The notes beneath the pieces were generated by a model. The model had not been told where the DNA came from, did not search any database, and saw only the letters and a program-made list of their open reading frames with translations. DNA of 64,000 bases. Source: Amia ocellicauda. Taxonomy: Eukaryota > Chordata > Actinopteri > Amiiformes > Amiidae. Shown here piece by piece: positions 1-12,200 of the stretch. A program made the position numbers and the translations under genes. Where the stretch lies: assembly GCF_036373705.1 (NCBI RefSeq), contig NC_089869.1:14519676-14583675 (forward strand), in the 5' to 3' direction. Numbering within the stretch: the stretch's first letter is position 1; each line of letters begins with the position of its first letter.

Positions 1-3000
1 GAACAGCACACACACACACACACACTGCTCTGAGCTTTAACCTTTCACATACCTCTTAAACACATGAAAAAGATACATCAGAATAGCAAGAACGTGCATA
101 TATCTGAAAGGGGGAAAAAGTTTGTAGGGAAAATGCAGGGTACCTTTAATAAATTGCCCAGCAGTTGAATAATACATAGTGATGTGCCTGTGGCTTAGCT
201 AATGGGACCCTGACTGTTTAAGTTATAGAGAATGCCACTTACATTACAGAATGCAATGACCTGGGTCTAATCCCCATTCACTGTCTCTCACATCACGTTG
301 GGGATTGTGAATATCATACATAGCACCAGTATCACTCAACAGGATTCACTGTCTTAACATCTTATTGTAATGAATAGCTTTGCCATCCACAAATCCATTT
401 TACCCAGGGGCCATATTTATCAACTGGGGAATCGTAGTCAATTGATAACCCCTGAACCTGTTCTGAGCTGCTAGCTGTTACCATGATTAAATTCAAAACA
501 CGTATGTCTCCAAGTAACAACTGTTTTAGGAGCATCTAGCTCGGAGTACTGGTGACCTTCAAATCCTGCTCTAGGCTTTTCCAGCACACTGTACAGAAGT
601 CACCCATCCTAGGACACTACAGAGACAATACACAATTGTAAGTTGGAGCCCTATAAGCTTACGTTTTAGAGCATAAGGAAGAAAGAAAATATGAAAAGTA
701 TGATAACCCATAAGCAATTTATCCTTATACTACACATGCTACACATTTCAATTTCTGTTAGAACATGTATATGCACTGTTTGCAATGGTGGTTCACTGTC
801 TACAGCTTAATGAGACAACACAAATTATATGTAGTTAAACTAAAATCTGACAAAACGTCTCCAAAAACAGTAGAGTCCTGAGCTTGAAAAGGTGGATTTC
901 AATTTAAGGGGGTTCCTCGTGACAGGGCCTGTCACATGTTGGTTTGCAATTTGTCTAAGTCTAACAGTAAATGAACCCCTGTTCACATGTACTACATGTT
1001 GTAAAATTCAGAAACACCTCCCCCCAATACCCCAGATGCCAGGGGCCCTGTATGTATGCACGATTGACAAATACAGTGCCAGTGCTTCATCTTTATTGTA
1101 TTGATAACTGTTCAAGAATTTCACACTTGTACTGAGACTATTCAGAAACCAAACAACTGGCACTAAAAGAACATGTCTCTTCCCCTTTCTGAAGCCATAG
1201 TGCATTCTGGAGCTGTCATACCACTGAAACTGACCGGTGTCCATCGCAGGCTTCTTATGCAGTTCATACTGTAAGATGAGGCAATCATATTTTTAGAATT
1301 ACTTGCCACGTTGTAAGTCCCCTCAGGGCCTTCCTCATTCAATGTCCCATTCGCTCCACGTTTGTGTTCTGCCGATTACAATTGTCAGTTTCATTTCATT
1401 CATTCTAACACCTTCCCTGGTGATGACTCCTTTTGTTTTCACTTTCACCCCAAATCGATAGTGTTGAATTCCAGATGAAGTGACTCTGTTATCCCAGCCT
1501 GCTTTCAGTCCTGGCTATTGTGCTTAAGTCCAGTATGCGTGACACCATGGCATGATGTAATCACTCCTAACGTAATTGTTATAAAGCAAATTGTTCAGCT
1601 GAAAAGCATATAAGATGTTTAATTACTTTGTCTTCCCCAGATGCTTCATTGCTGTTTAATTACTATGCTGCACAGTTTCTCTAGGTTCTTGGCTATTTAT
1701 TACTCAGCTATGGGAGCTTGGGGAGATGGAAAGGGGCCATAAAGAGTTGCCCTTGGACCAGGAGTGACATCGCAGGGCAGTACTTTGACAAAAAGGTGCT
1801 GACAGAGGGGATTTAGGTATGGAGATCGAAGAGCAGTTTGTGTTCAAGGATGCAGGAGGAATTCTCAGTTCTGCTTAACTAGGATTAAAGATGTGTATCC
1901 TAACATTTTAAAGCCAAATGAAAACTAGCTTAACTTTCTTAAAAAGGATTTTACACTAAAATGGCACTTAGTAGACCAAAGACGGTTACCCTTTGGTCTT
2001 TTAGCTTGGGTTGGGGTTAAAGTCCCTTGTAAATGTAGGCTTTCATTAAAGTAAGGGTTTCTGTTCTATTGATTTAACTCAATTGGGTGTAGATGGTATG
2101 GGCCCAGGTTGAATTTGGGTGTTGGCTATGGTTGGGGTTCAAGCTCTTACTTGGTCTGAAAATGGGGCAAATACCCTTCCCATGTAATACATTGGGTTAT
2201 AGTGAAAAGTCTTTCCTTTGTGCACTATAATGAAGTATCACATTTTGGAATAAAGATTCTGAAATGTAATTTAAGGCTTAGGTTAAATAATTGGTATTAA
2301 CAGGTATTAATAACAATTGAAGGGGGGGAAAAACATGCATCTCAGATTAAATGAGAAGTCTCAAAGTAAGGGAGAGGAATGGCCAGGTCTGTTATAAATC
2401 ACTCTGTCTAGAGGCTATTTCTTCCCTGAATGTCTGTAAATGGAAGTCACTACACCGAGTTAAAATGTTAAGCCTGCAGACATACCACTCTGGCATTTGT
2501 TTACAAACTGGTAGCATGAATTCTTTATGGCAGATATAACTGGACAGGGAAATGAGGCTGCATCACATTGCACACACACTAACATCCAGAGACATAGCCT
2601 TGTCCAGTTTGATGAAACACAGAATTCAAGTGACTGAATTTGTGGCTCATAAATCACATGGTCGCTCCTTGGTTCCAGCAGCAGTGAACACAGACTTAAA
2701 ATGGACAATATTTTGTAGGGTAGGTGTTATCAATCATTGATCCTTAAGCTCAGCAAATACAGGTAAGTACTGTAAAATCGAAGTGTGAAATCTCACATCA
2801 GAATTTATCCTTCACTGACAAGTGCAGAAATTAGTGAGGTACATAACACTTTAAAATGTCTTCTTCAGTGTTAATATATTTTTGAAAACAATAGTAGAAA
2901 CAAAAATGTTATCAGACTCACATTTTACCGCTCAACATAATTGGTGTCTGAATGTCTAAACATGGTGGAAAGACTTCTATGCAGCATCTTATTAGGTAGG

Positions 3001-3080
3001 TTGTGGAATCTGCAGATTAGCTGCAGAAATCCCCACACAATAATTATCTGTTAAACTATAAAAGGTCAATGATATATATA
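1..3080. other. Intergenic, no gene recognised
   Basis: No open reading frame here exceeds about 80 codons and none resembles a known protein. The DNA is AT-rich. It begins with a short CA microsatellite near base 10 and contains one copy of a dispersed repeat near 2.0 kb, listed separately. The short frames at 0.9-1.2 kb and 2.4-2.7 kb overlap each other on both strands and show no coding character. Confidence 0.6.
2000..2130 (+). repeat. Dispersed repeat, copy A
   Basis: This stretch is visibly similar, in the same orientation, to about 6073-6180. Shared blocks are GGGTTAAAGTCCC, AGGCTTTCATTAA and TTCTATTGA, in the same order and with similar spacing. It is probably an old interspersed repeat; the family is unknown and no ends or target duplications could be placed. 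Confidence 0.5.
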
Positions 3081-4263
3081 CACCTAAAGGATTATTAGGA
3101 ACACCATACTAATACTGTGTTTGACCCCCTTTCGCCTTCAGAACTGCCTTAATTCTACGTGGCATTGATTCAACAAGGTGCTGAAAGCATTCTTTAGAAA
3201 TGTTGGCCCATATTGATAGGATAGCATCTTGCAGTTGATGGTGATTTGTGGGATGCACATCCAGGGCACGAAGCTCCCGTTCCACCACATCCCAAAGATG
3301 CTCTATCGGGTTGAGATCTCATTGTCATGTTCAAGAAACCAATTTGAAATGATTCGACCTTTGTGACATGGTGCATTATCCTGCTGGAAGTAGCCATCAG
3401 AGGATGGGTACATGGTGGTCATAAAGGGATGGACATGGTCAGAAACAATGCTCAGGTAGGCCGTGGCATTTAAACGATGCCCAATTGGCACTAAGGGGCC
3501 TAAAGTGTGCCAAGAAAACATCCCCCACACCATTACACCACCACCACCAGCCTGCACAGTGGTAACAAGGCATGATGGATCCATGTTCTCATTCTGTTTA
3601 CGCCAAATTCTGACTCTACCATCTGAATGTCTCAACAGAAATCGAGACTCATCAGACCAGGCAACATTTTTCCAGTCTTCAACTGTCAAATTTTGGTGAG
3701 CTTGTGCAAATTGTAGCCTCTTTTTCCTATTTGTAGTGGAGATGAGTGGTACCCAGTGGGGTCTTCTGCTGTTGTAGCCCATCCGCCTCAAGGTTGTACG
3801 TGTTGTGGCTTCACAAATGCTTTGCTGCATACCTCGGTTGTAACAAGTGGTTATTTCAGTCAAAGTTGCTCTTCTATCAGCTTGAATCAGTCGGCCCATT
3901 CTCCTCTGACCTCTAGCATCAACAAGGCATTTTCGCCCTCAGGACTGCCGCATACAGGATGTTTTTCCCTTTTCACACCATTCTTTGTAAACCCTAGAAA
4001 TGGTTGTGCGTGAAAATCCCAGTAACTGAGCGGATTGTGAAATACTCAGACCGGCCCGTCTGGCACCAACAACCATGCCACGCTCAAAATTGCTTAAATC
4101 ACCTTTCTTTCCCATTCAGACATTCAGTTTGGAGTTCAGGAGATTGTCTTGACCAGGACCACACCCCTAAACGCATTGAAGCAACTGCCATGTGATTGGT
4201 TGGTTAGATAATTGCATTAATGAGAAATTGAACAGGTGTTCCTAATAATCCTTTAGGTGAGTG
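3081..4263 (-). mobile_element. Tc1-like DNA transposon, decayed
   Basis: The two ends carry matching inverted repeats of about 25 bp. The left starts CACCTAAAGGATTATT at 3081 and the right ends in its reverse complement followed by GAGTG. TA dinucleotides flank both ends, as expected of Tc1/mariner insertion. The left tip appears to lack four bases present at the right tip. The element sits beside TA-rich microsatellite DNA. Inside is one transposase gene on the minus strand. The size of about 1.2 kb is normal for Tc1-like elements of fishes. Confidence 0.93.
3303..4115 (-). pseudogene. Tc1-like transposase pseudogene
   Basis: The minus-strand frame begins MGKKGDLSNFE at 4115 and runs through a helix-turn-helix DNA-binding region (SISQSAQLLGFSRTT) into the DDE catalytic domain, with WSDESR and FQQDNAPCH visible. 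A TGA stop at 3939-3941 breaks it in the linker. Near 3,320 a small deletion shifts the frame just before the expected DLNPIEHLW block, so the last acidic catalytic residue is out of frame. The remaining C-terminal sequence continues to about 3150. The protein would have cut and pasted its own element; this copy cannot make it. Confidence 0.9.
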
Positions 4264-4317
4264 TATATATATATATATATATATATATCGAGAGAGAGAG
4301 AGAGAGAGAGGAGAGAG
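4264..4317. repeat. (TA)n and (GA)n microsatellite
   Basis: A run of TA dinucleotides is followed directly by a run of GA dinucleotides, adjoining the right end of the Tc1 element. Confidence 0.95.
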
Positions 4318-7300
4318 TATTAATAACAGTCAAAATTATAAAAATGTTTTGGCTATCACTCATTTAGAGCTATGATGGATTCCAGAGGATGCTTCATTAG
4401 GTGCCAGTTAGAAAGTTTTTTCTCTCTGGCTATAACATTCCCACTGGACCCACAATCAGTACCGTTTTGGGGGGAAACAAGCTTTCTGTTCACACTGCAT
4501 CGCTCTTCTCATACCAGCTAGCAGATGGTAAAACTTATGGTAATTACACTATGCCCAAGGAGATGACTGATTACTTTAAATTGATCAGCTGCATATAAAA
4601 GCTGAATTGCAAATGGGTCTGTTCCCCAAAGCTGCTGTTGCCTTTCAGTTTCTCTCTCTCTCTGTTTTCCCCCTTATTCTCTCTCTTCCTTTCATCCTTT
4701 TCAGCATGGTGTCTAACATGCAATTTTATTATTTTCTATTAAATTCAGTATAAAGTCTTCTCTTTTATTTATTAAATTGGTACATATGTCAAGTTAAAAA
4801 TGTAAATTCTAAACGTATTGCTTAGAAATACGCATTTCCTTCTTAGTACCATATGCTTATCAAAAGCTGGCATAACATGGAAACCCATTTGTGAATTAAA
4901 TGCTTAAAGCACAATGAAATTGAAATGCATAAACAAAGAAGAACAAAGGACTGATTGTCATATTTCATATATGGCTCAGGTTATACCAGATAAACACAAT
5001 GGTACAATGCTCTATCAGACCTATAGTGAACCTGACAGGTAGCACTCTTATACCCGTAAAAATATGTGTCATGTTTGCGAACCCTTTGCACTAATTTGGA
5101 AATGACAAGTGCCTCTCCTACATTATTTTTAGCTTAACTAAATGAAATCTAGTTTGTTAGTCAGTATTCATGAAGGTTTTTTTTTTATGCCTCATTGTCC
5201 GATGTAAATAGCTCTCATCTTACAAAGTCTGTTGTATAAAAGCTGAGTTTAAATAATAAACACAAATAATCCATTGCAGAGTTAAGTCATTCATTCAAGC
5301 TTTTTGAAATGAAGCAAAGATCCTGAAAATGCATTTCTGAATTTGTCAAGAACCCTCCTCTACTGCCGCCATTATTTTTCGCCTTTTTCTTCTCTTGTTC
5401 GCACAGCTGTCTGTTTCTTTGTCTTCCTCATTAATACCCGGCCGGCCCTTCTCTCCATGCATGCAGCTGCTGAAGTGTTTGCATGCACACAATGGTGTAT
5501 CAGGGAGGCTCTAATTGTACTAATGGCTGTTTTATACACATCTATATAAAGAACTTTATTCCCATACATATTCATGAGCTTATCACCAAGTTCTCTAATT
5601 TAATAGATTTTACATTAACACACAAATCTCCCCTTCAGACGCTTTTAAGAAGGCACTTCTCATATGTCCTTCATTATTAACTAACCTGGATGGATCCTAA
5701 GGCCTCAATCCCCTTCATAGCGCAGCCACTGTGTGGAAAAGGAACTGCATTTGCCTACTCGATTTTCTCCCATCATCACAAAACATTGACCTGCCCTTTT
5801 CACTGTTTTAGTTATTCCTTGCTCTGTAAATATGCATTAAGCGGTAATTGCCATATCTGCATTCAATTAACATTAAGACAAAGTTCACAATAAAAAAAAT
5901 GAAAAACGTGATACCAGAAAATGTGTCCAGGGTAAGTTTTAATTAGGGATGCAGCTGAAGGTAGGCATGGTCTTACAGTTACATTTAGGTTGTTTGGAGT
6001 GCATTATTTTCAGTCATTTAGCAAAGTTTTACATTCAATGAAATCAAGTTATTAATTAGTGCTACATCAGTCTGGTCTAGGGTTAGGGTTAAAGTCCCCA
6101 GTAAACACAGGCTTTCATTAAGGTTAGGGTTGCTTTTCTATTGACTACACTGAATCAGGTTTACCCGTGTATTGGCCTAGTGTGGTATTTTGGATTTCTT
6201 TTTTTTTTTATGGATTCATCTGAAGGCAGATCTTCAGGTTACATAAAAGATGTTTGCTTCTGTGTAAACCTTGTTTTCATGCAGTACGGTTTCAAATAAT
6301 TCATACTCTTGCCTGTTTGTGATTCTTTTTCATTTCTTTTGCTCTCTAATATTTCTGACTTTCTTATTTTAATTATGAAGTTTCATGTAGCACAGACATA
6401 TCTTGATGCAAAGGTCTTTACTTACATCTAAATATAGCCACTGAGGTCACCACCCCATGATAAATTAGGAGAGAAAAATTAAAATGTGAACAGTACACAG
6501 TCTCCATCTCTGTGGGAACAGCTGTCAGTCTGCTTGTCTTGCACAACTGAGTTCTGAAGATCAGAGGAGTTCATGAAGCAATCACACTCTCGCCCCTAAC
6601 GAGGGTTAATTACTAAAACTGTTCGTCATTCTGTAGCTTCTCTGTGTGTGGCTGTTTCTCATCAAGACAGAGCAATGACTTCACCTTCATGGCATACACA
6701 CTGGTATCCCATCAAACTCACTGTGTTTTTAGAAATAAATTATGTCACTAAATATAATCAAATGAACTCCCCATGTATAAATTAATTATAGATGTGCATA
6801 AAACACGGGACAAATACATTCACAGATAGTATAAGGTTCTTATATCAAGACTTATCATTTACACGTTGCCTCTTTTTCCACTGATGTCAATCCAGTGGAA
6901 TAGGACTAAATAATTCAGTAGAAACAGGATTCATAAAAAGCACATAACTAAAGCACCTCTGGCAACCAACTTTTTTTTTGCTAATATAAATCTGAAGGAA
7001 AAAAAATCTCACTTCAGCTAAACTTATCCCATTTATTCCCTTTGAAGTATTGAATCTACAATAGTTCCTTTATCAAAGCCCACGTAGCATACCCACTGCC
7101 AACCCACTCCGAAAGAAAAAACCTTTACGTCTCAATCTCACGTCAGGATAGGGGATCCGTCTCAGTTTATTTGGGAAACAACAGCAAAGCTGAACTCATT
7201 GCACAAAATAGTTTTCATGTGTCCTAGATTTTTTTATTTTTAAGAACATCCAACATGTTGAAATTCTCGTCAGTGGTCTGGTATAGGTTTTTGCTATCTA

Positions 7301-8850
7301 TACTTCATGCTGCCCCCCCAAAGATCACGGTTTCCCTTCAAAGCCATTCAACCCCAAGCTCTCTCTCTCTAATCAGATAGCAAAATTACAAAAATAGGAA
7401 TGGCATTTGGTAGCTAGGCATGAATGTTTCATTGAAAAAATGTAATGAGATTAATTTAGCAGAAAGTCCAATTATTGTAGGAATATAAATCATTATGACA
7501 TGTTGAGTCCAATAAAGCTAATTAATTAAAATCTGGCATTTGCTACAAGGAAATCAAAACGGGTGATTCGAGAGCCCCCGTGCTCAGGCTAGGAGCTGAC
7601 AGGATGGCAGAAGACTCAAACCCTACCTGAGGAAACTTACACTGGCTGCTTCTGAGAGGAAGGTCATAACAGCACGTTCCACAAAGCCCAGTCTGATATC
7701 TCTGTGCATTACTGGCTACGACAGGACATTTCTGCTGCTCGCTGTTGTAGGGTTCATAGATCGTTCAAAAAGTGTAATCATGGTACAGGGAAAATAAGCG
7801 ACAACACAGTGTTTCCCAGGGTGGCTTTATCTCCAGTAAAGGATTACTCCCACTAGAAGCAGCCTAATGTATTTATCATGTCTGTCTGCAAGTAGTCCTA
7901 CCAAATGATCATCCATGCAGGCAGTGTGTATTAGCAAAGGATAAAAGTCAGCTGTGGGTTAAACACTGATCAGATTCATGAGTTCTTCCCAGTTTTTGTG
8001 TGACAAAATGTGATCATTTTATAGTTTGGTTGCTTTTCTTGCTTATGGCCACTGAGACCTTGGAGTAATTAGGAGTCATCACATAATTTCATTTAGAAAG
8101 GTTCAGTTATATCCTTTATTTCCTCCCTCCTGACCTGCTATTGACATCCCACTCAGTTGCACCCTTTCATGTCTATCTTTACTATGCAATAAGGATATTT
8201 TGTTATGAATCCATATCCGAATCATAATTCTTTTAAGAATGATGGTGACTTGTGTTCAGTAACAGTAGCCTAACCTGGTCCAGTTTCCACATTCAAGACA
8301 CCTGCTTATTTAAAAAAAAAACAGGCCTCTTGCTTATGCAACAATCAATTGGGCAGGAAAAACGATCAAGTGAACTAATAAATACATAGAGAAGTAGGAA
8401 AGAAACATTTTTCTTTAGCCTTTTATCTTCTACTGAGAGGTGATGTGAGGAACAATTGCCCAGTGTCCCCATAATGATTCATGACATTCAAGGAGAAATA
8501 TCAAAACAATAGGAACACTGCTGCAAGAGATATTGCTTCACTGCGTAAATCGGCAACCGACAGCCAAGGTAAATGATGCATTGCCTGGAAACGCCACTAT
8601 GAATTCTGTAACCTTTTACTTTATTGATGGATTCACACTGTATTTCCCTGTTGAAAAATTGTACAGACGAATAATCTTAAGTAAGGCAGATTTTTTCCCC
8701 CTCCCTCTCTCTAAAGATTTATAAGGTAAAATACGGTGTCGACCACAATTATTCATGAAGTGCTCCTTTTCTTATTCTGTTTTCCATATTATATACTGGG
8801 TGTGTTTGTTATTGTAACAGTTCACAACACATCCCCAGTTCCCCCATTTG
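4318..8850. other. Intergenic, no gene recognised
   Basis: AT-rich DNA with no reading frame above about 70 codons and no recognisable protein motif. One copy of the dispersed repeat lies at about 6073-6180. I see no RNA gene. Confidence 0.55.
6073..6180 (+). repeat. Dispersed repeat, copy B
   Basis: Second copy of the repeat at about 2.0 kb, in direct orientation, with the same ordered blocks (GGGTTAAAGTCCC, then AGGCTTTCATTAA, then TTCTATTGA). The GGGTTAGGG-like words in it are part of this interspersed repeat and are too few to be telomeric. Confidence 0.5.
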
Positions 8851-8919
8851 ATGTCGTCATCACCCTTCCTTACCAGTCACTTCTCCCAGCTCCCTTCATT
8901 CAATCAATCAATCAACATT

Positions 8920-9290
8920 CCTGAACACCACTCCCTCTGCCCCCATTCACCCTGCACCTCCCAAACTTGCTTCCTTGCTTCCCTCTGCTCCACGTATAAA
9001 CCCCTCACTCACTCTCAGTCTTCGCAAAGCTTTGTCAGTGTTCACTACAATCCTGAGCAGTCTCTCAGTGCTTGAACCCTTCACCTCTTGTTTGACTTCC
9101 CGACCACGACTTTGATCTTCCCCTGATTGCCTGTTTGCCTGATTGCCTGTTTGCCTGATCGCTTGACCCTTGCCTGTGACCATGACCACGTCTTTGCCTT
9201 GCCCTTGCTTGCCCTGTCCTGCCGGTATCTGACCTATGCCTGTCTGACCACCTCTACCACGCACCGCAACTGGGTCCCCCTCTTCTCATG
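8920..9290 (+). repeat. Pyrimidine-rich imperfect repeat, possibly retroelement-derived
   Basis: This C- and T-rich tract contains clustered imperfect copies of TTGCCTGATTGCCTG and GACCACGAC-like words. Its texture resembles the stretch at about 32.5-32.85 kb, with phrases such as CGCAAAG, TTTGAC and GACTTCC. Such tracts are common in degenerate retroelement untranslated regions of fishes, but I see no terminal repeat and no protein domain. Open frames on both strands reflect low complexity. Confidence 0.35.
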
Positions 9291-9299
9291 CCCCACAGA

Positions 9300-12200
9300 C
9301 AGTTACACAGAAAATGTGGCCCATTTGTTTTATATCTGGACTTGGTATATAGCCAGAAACTTAAATGTAGCACTTTTCATTATCTACTGCATTCATGATC
9401 AGTAGAAACAGAAACAAAGATATTTGGGATCGTGACGTAGTGCTGGTCATCATGTCCGGAAAGCACATGAGATCCTCTGACCCTCAAACATTTTAGCTGT
9501 TTCCCTCTTATTCTAAGACTAAACCTATAGATCTCTGTCCTCAAGCTGAAGGTGAAGCTGACCTACAATAAACTCGCCTCCATCAGCAGCCAAGACTTCA
9601 CTGCAGCAGAGGAATCCCGAGCGCTGACACCCCCGAGCTGCTAAAATAAATGCGGTCTCCTCACTCGTCAAATGATCCCTGGCGTGCCATCTGTGAGGAG
9701 TCCGGCGTTCCTTGAGCTGGTAGAAAAACAAGTGACAAACACAATGAAAGTGCTGAGCTGTTATGAGCTCATTATCTGCTTTAAACTGTTCAAATGTGTT
9801 CAACAAAGTGGTTCTTGCTTGGTCCATCTGAAAGTGTCTTAGTTGCAACTTCTAAAATGTATTAATCATGCAGCCCAAACAAAATTTCAACAAATGCAGA
9901 TTTTATTTGTTTTGTACACATTTGAGAATAGAGAGCAGTGATGTCTCCATAACAGACTACCGTACACAAGGTACTTGGCTACACCGGCCAATATAACAAA
10001 TCTCCAAGACACCTGAGCTTAGTACGACACTCAGTGATTTTGAAATTGATCAAATACAGAAGATCAGTAATTCTTCGGTATTCCTGCAGCTATAAAACTG
10101 CCATTACTAAATTCTGACTGCTTTTACAGTTTTTTTGTGAGTGTTTTGAAGCAATTTGCCAGTTGTGATGATCTCCCTGTCATACACAGCCATTTCCCTT
10201 ATTATCACAGATGACTGAAGGTTTGAGGAGAGAAAACTGGCACAAAAATATATTACGATAGAAAAAGTCTCTCTCAGTCTCTCACAGCATTAATCTTTTG
10301 GGTCTGCGAATGTTTGTTTTTGCCTGATAAAGTAATTAGTCTAGAATCCCTTTCTGCATAATGAGGCAGCCACCAACCAGATTACTGGGTGAAAACACAT
10401 AATCCCATTGCTCATTTAATATGTTTAATTTTTTTTACAATTAAGTGCTGTTCCTTTCAAAGCAGTCAATCAGTATGACTTTCTCATTCCTGATTACAAT
10501 GTATTTATTATTTAAATCCCATGGAAGTACATTATGAATATTATAGCCTATAGACGTTTCTGTTACTTTGAATATTCTGTTTAATTTTATGTATGTCACA
10601 TTGTTTACCACAAAAATGTAAGGCATTAACATATGGGAAAACACAAACATAAAAAAAAAAAAAAAATCAAATGTGCAACTAGATTGTATATTAATACATA
10701 ATTATAATACTTTGCACAATAACATAATTATGTAGAAAATTATTCTATGTTATGGATTACTCTGAATGCTTGGCAGTAAAGTATAAATAGCTATTAATAT
10801 AAACAAATACCTCTGGAAAACGGATGTCTAATTTTTACCAGCTGCCAAATTCTGGTCCACCTGTTCACTGAAAGAATACTAATTTAATTTGGATTTACCA
10901 GGAAAAAATAATTATGATTTCATAAAAGTTATTAGGTCTTAGATCTCATACACTGTTAGTTTGTTTAATTAGAGAAGAAAAGCTTTGATACTTTTGGAAA
11001 TCAAATAGAATCAGAAGACTAATTAAATACATCCCATCTGCTAGTCAACTACAGTGGTCTGCTGCAAGGACATTTGTTAAAAAGAAAACAGATTGATAAA
11101 ACAACAAGGGTCTGTAAAAAAAGACCAGAAATCTATCATACACATAGACTCTGTGTTACAAATACATCCCTTTTGGCCTGCAGTTCAGGGCTTTCTTACT
11201 TCGTTTGAATGCTTTTTTTATCCTGCAAGACAAGGACCCTTGAAACAAGAGATCAGCTTTCATCGATTACACTTCAAAATCTCTGCTGCAATCTGTCAAC
11301 AGTGACCTATCCCGCCACCCCCCCATCCCCACTCATACAGGCAAGAGAGAGAGTGACATTATCACCTGCCTTTGTGTCGCTTTAATTAATACAAATAAGT
11401 AGAACAAGTCTAGAGTCAACTAGATATAGTCCAGTATTGGAAGCAGATGTTTTGGAAGCTACAGAGGATTTTCTTTTGGGGAACATTTTTTACCAAAGGA
11501 AACTTGAGGTGGGGCGGGGGTGGGGGCACATATGAAAAATGACATGAATATTTAAATGTAATTCTTATCTACAAAATTGTTAATGTGTCTCTGTTTCAGG
11601 TTGGCTTCACCAATGGTTCTTTTTTTCATTAGTATTTTTAAGCCCTCCATGTACTTTAAAAGTGACAGTTTTTCCCAACATCAAAGGCTCCAATTTTAAT
11701 AGCGTTAACAGGGTTATTCACTCCCGTAGTCGATGTGACTTTTTTTTTTATTTATTATCCCTCTATGCTGAAAAATGCTATAAAGTCGAGTGCTGCTGTA
11801 TTCTGCCTTTGAAACTCTCTGGTGTTTTCACAAGCACCTTTTTTTCTGTCATAGCTGCATCTCACCATCCATACCGATAGATCATGTTTCATGCCTCAAA
11901 AAGAAATTTGTCAGAAGATAACTTCAATCATTTCACACTGACTAGTTCAATATCCTCTCCTTTATTTGTAAACTTGATCTTGTTCTAAAGGTGTTACTTG
12001 CGAGCTCAAAATATTGCGAGCTCAAAAAACCAGGAGATGTTTTGATTGGGCCGCACTGATTACTGTTTAACCAGAAATATGGTTTGGTTCTTTATTAATT
12101 CATTTTAGTTTAGTTTTCTTTTCACTTGCAATCAATCATGAGGAAAAAGACACACACAATTACTTCTGGCCTTTTGTGAAAGTTACTTTTTTAAGATTGA

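Noticed and set aside
6073..6130. GGGTTAGGG words as interstitial telomere repeat
   Set aside because: Only a few irregular copies; they belong to the dispersed repeat shared with 2.0 kb.
8947..9264. 105-codon Gly/Gln-rich minus-strand frame
   Set aside because: Translation of imperfect pyrimidine-rich repeats; repetitive composition without coding signature.
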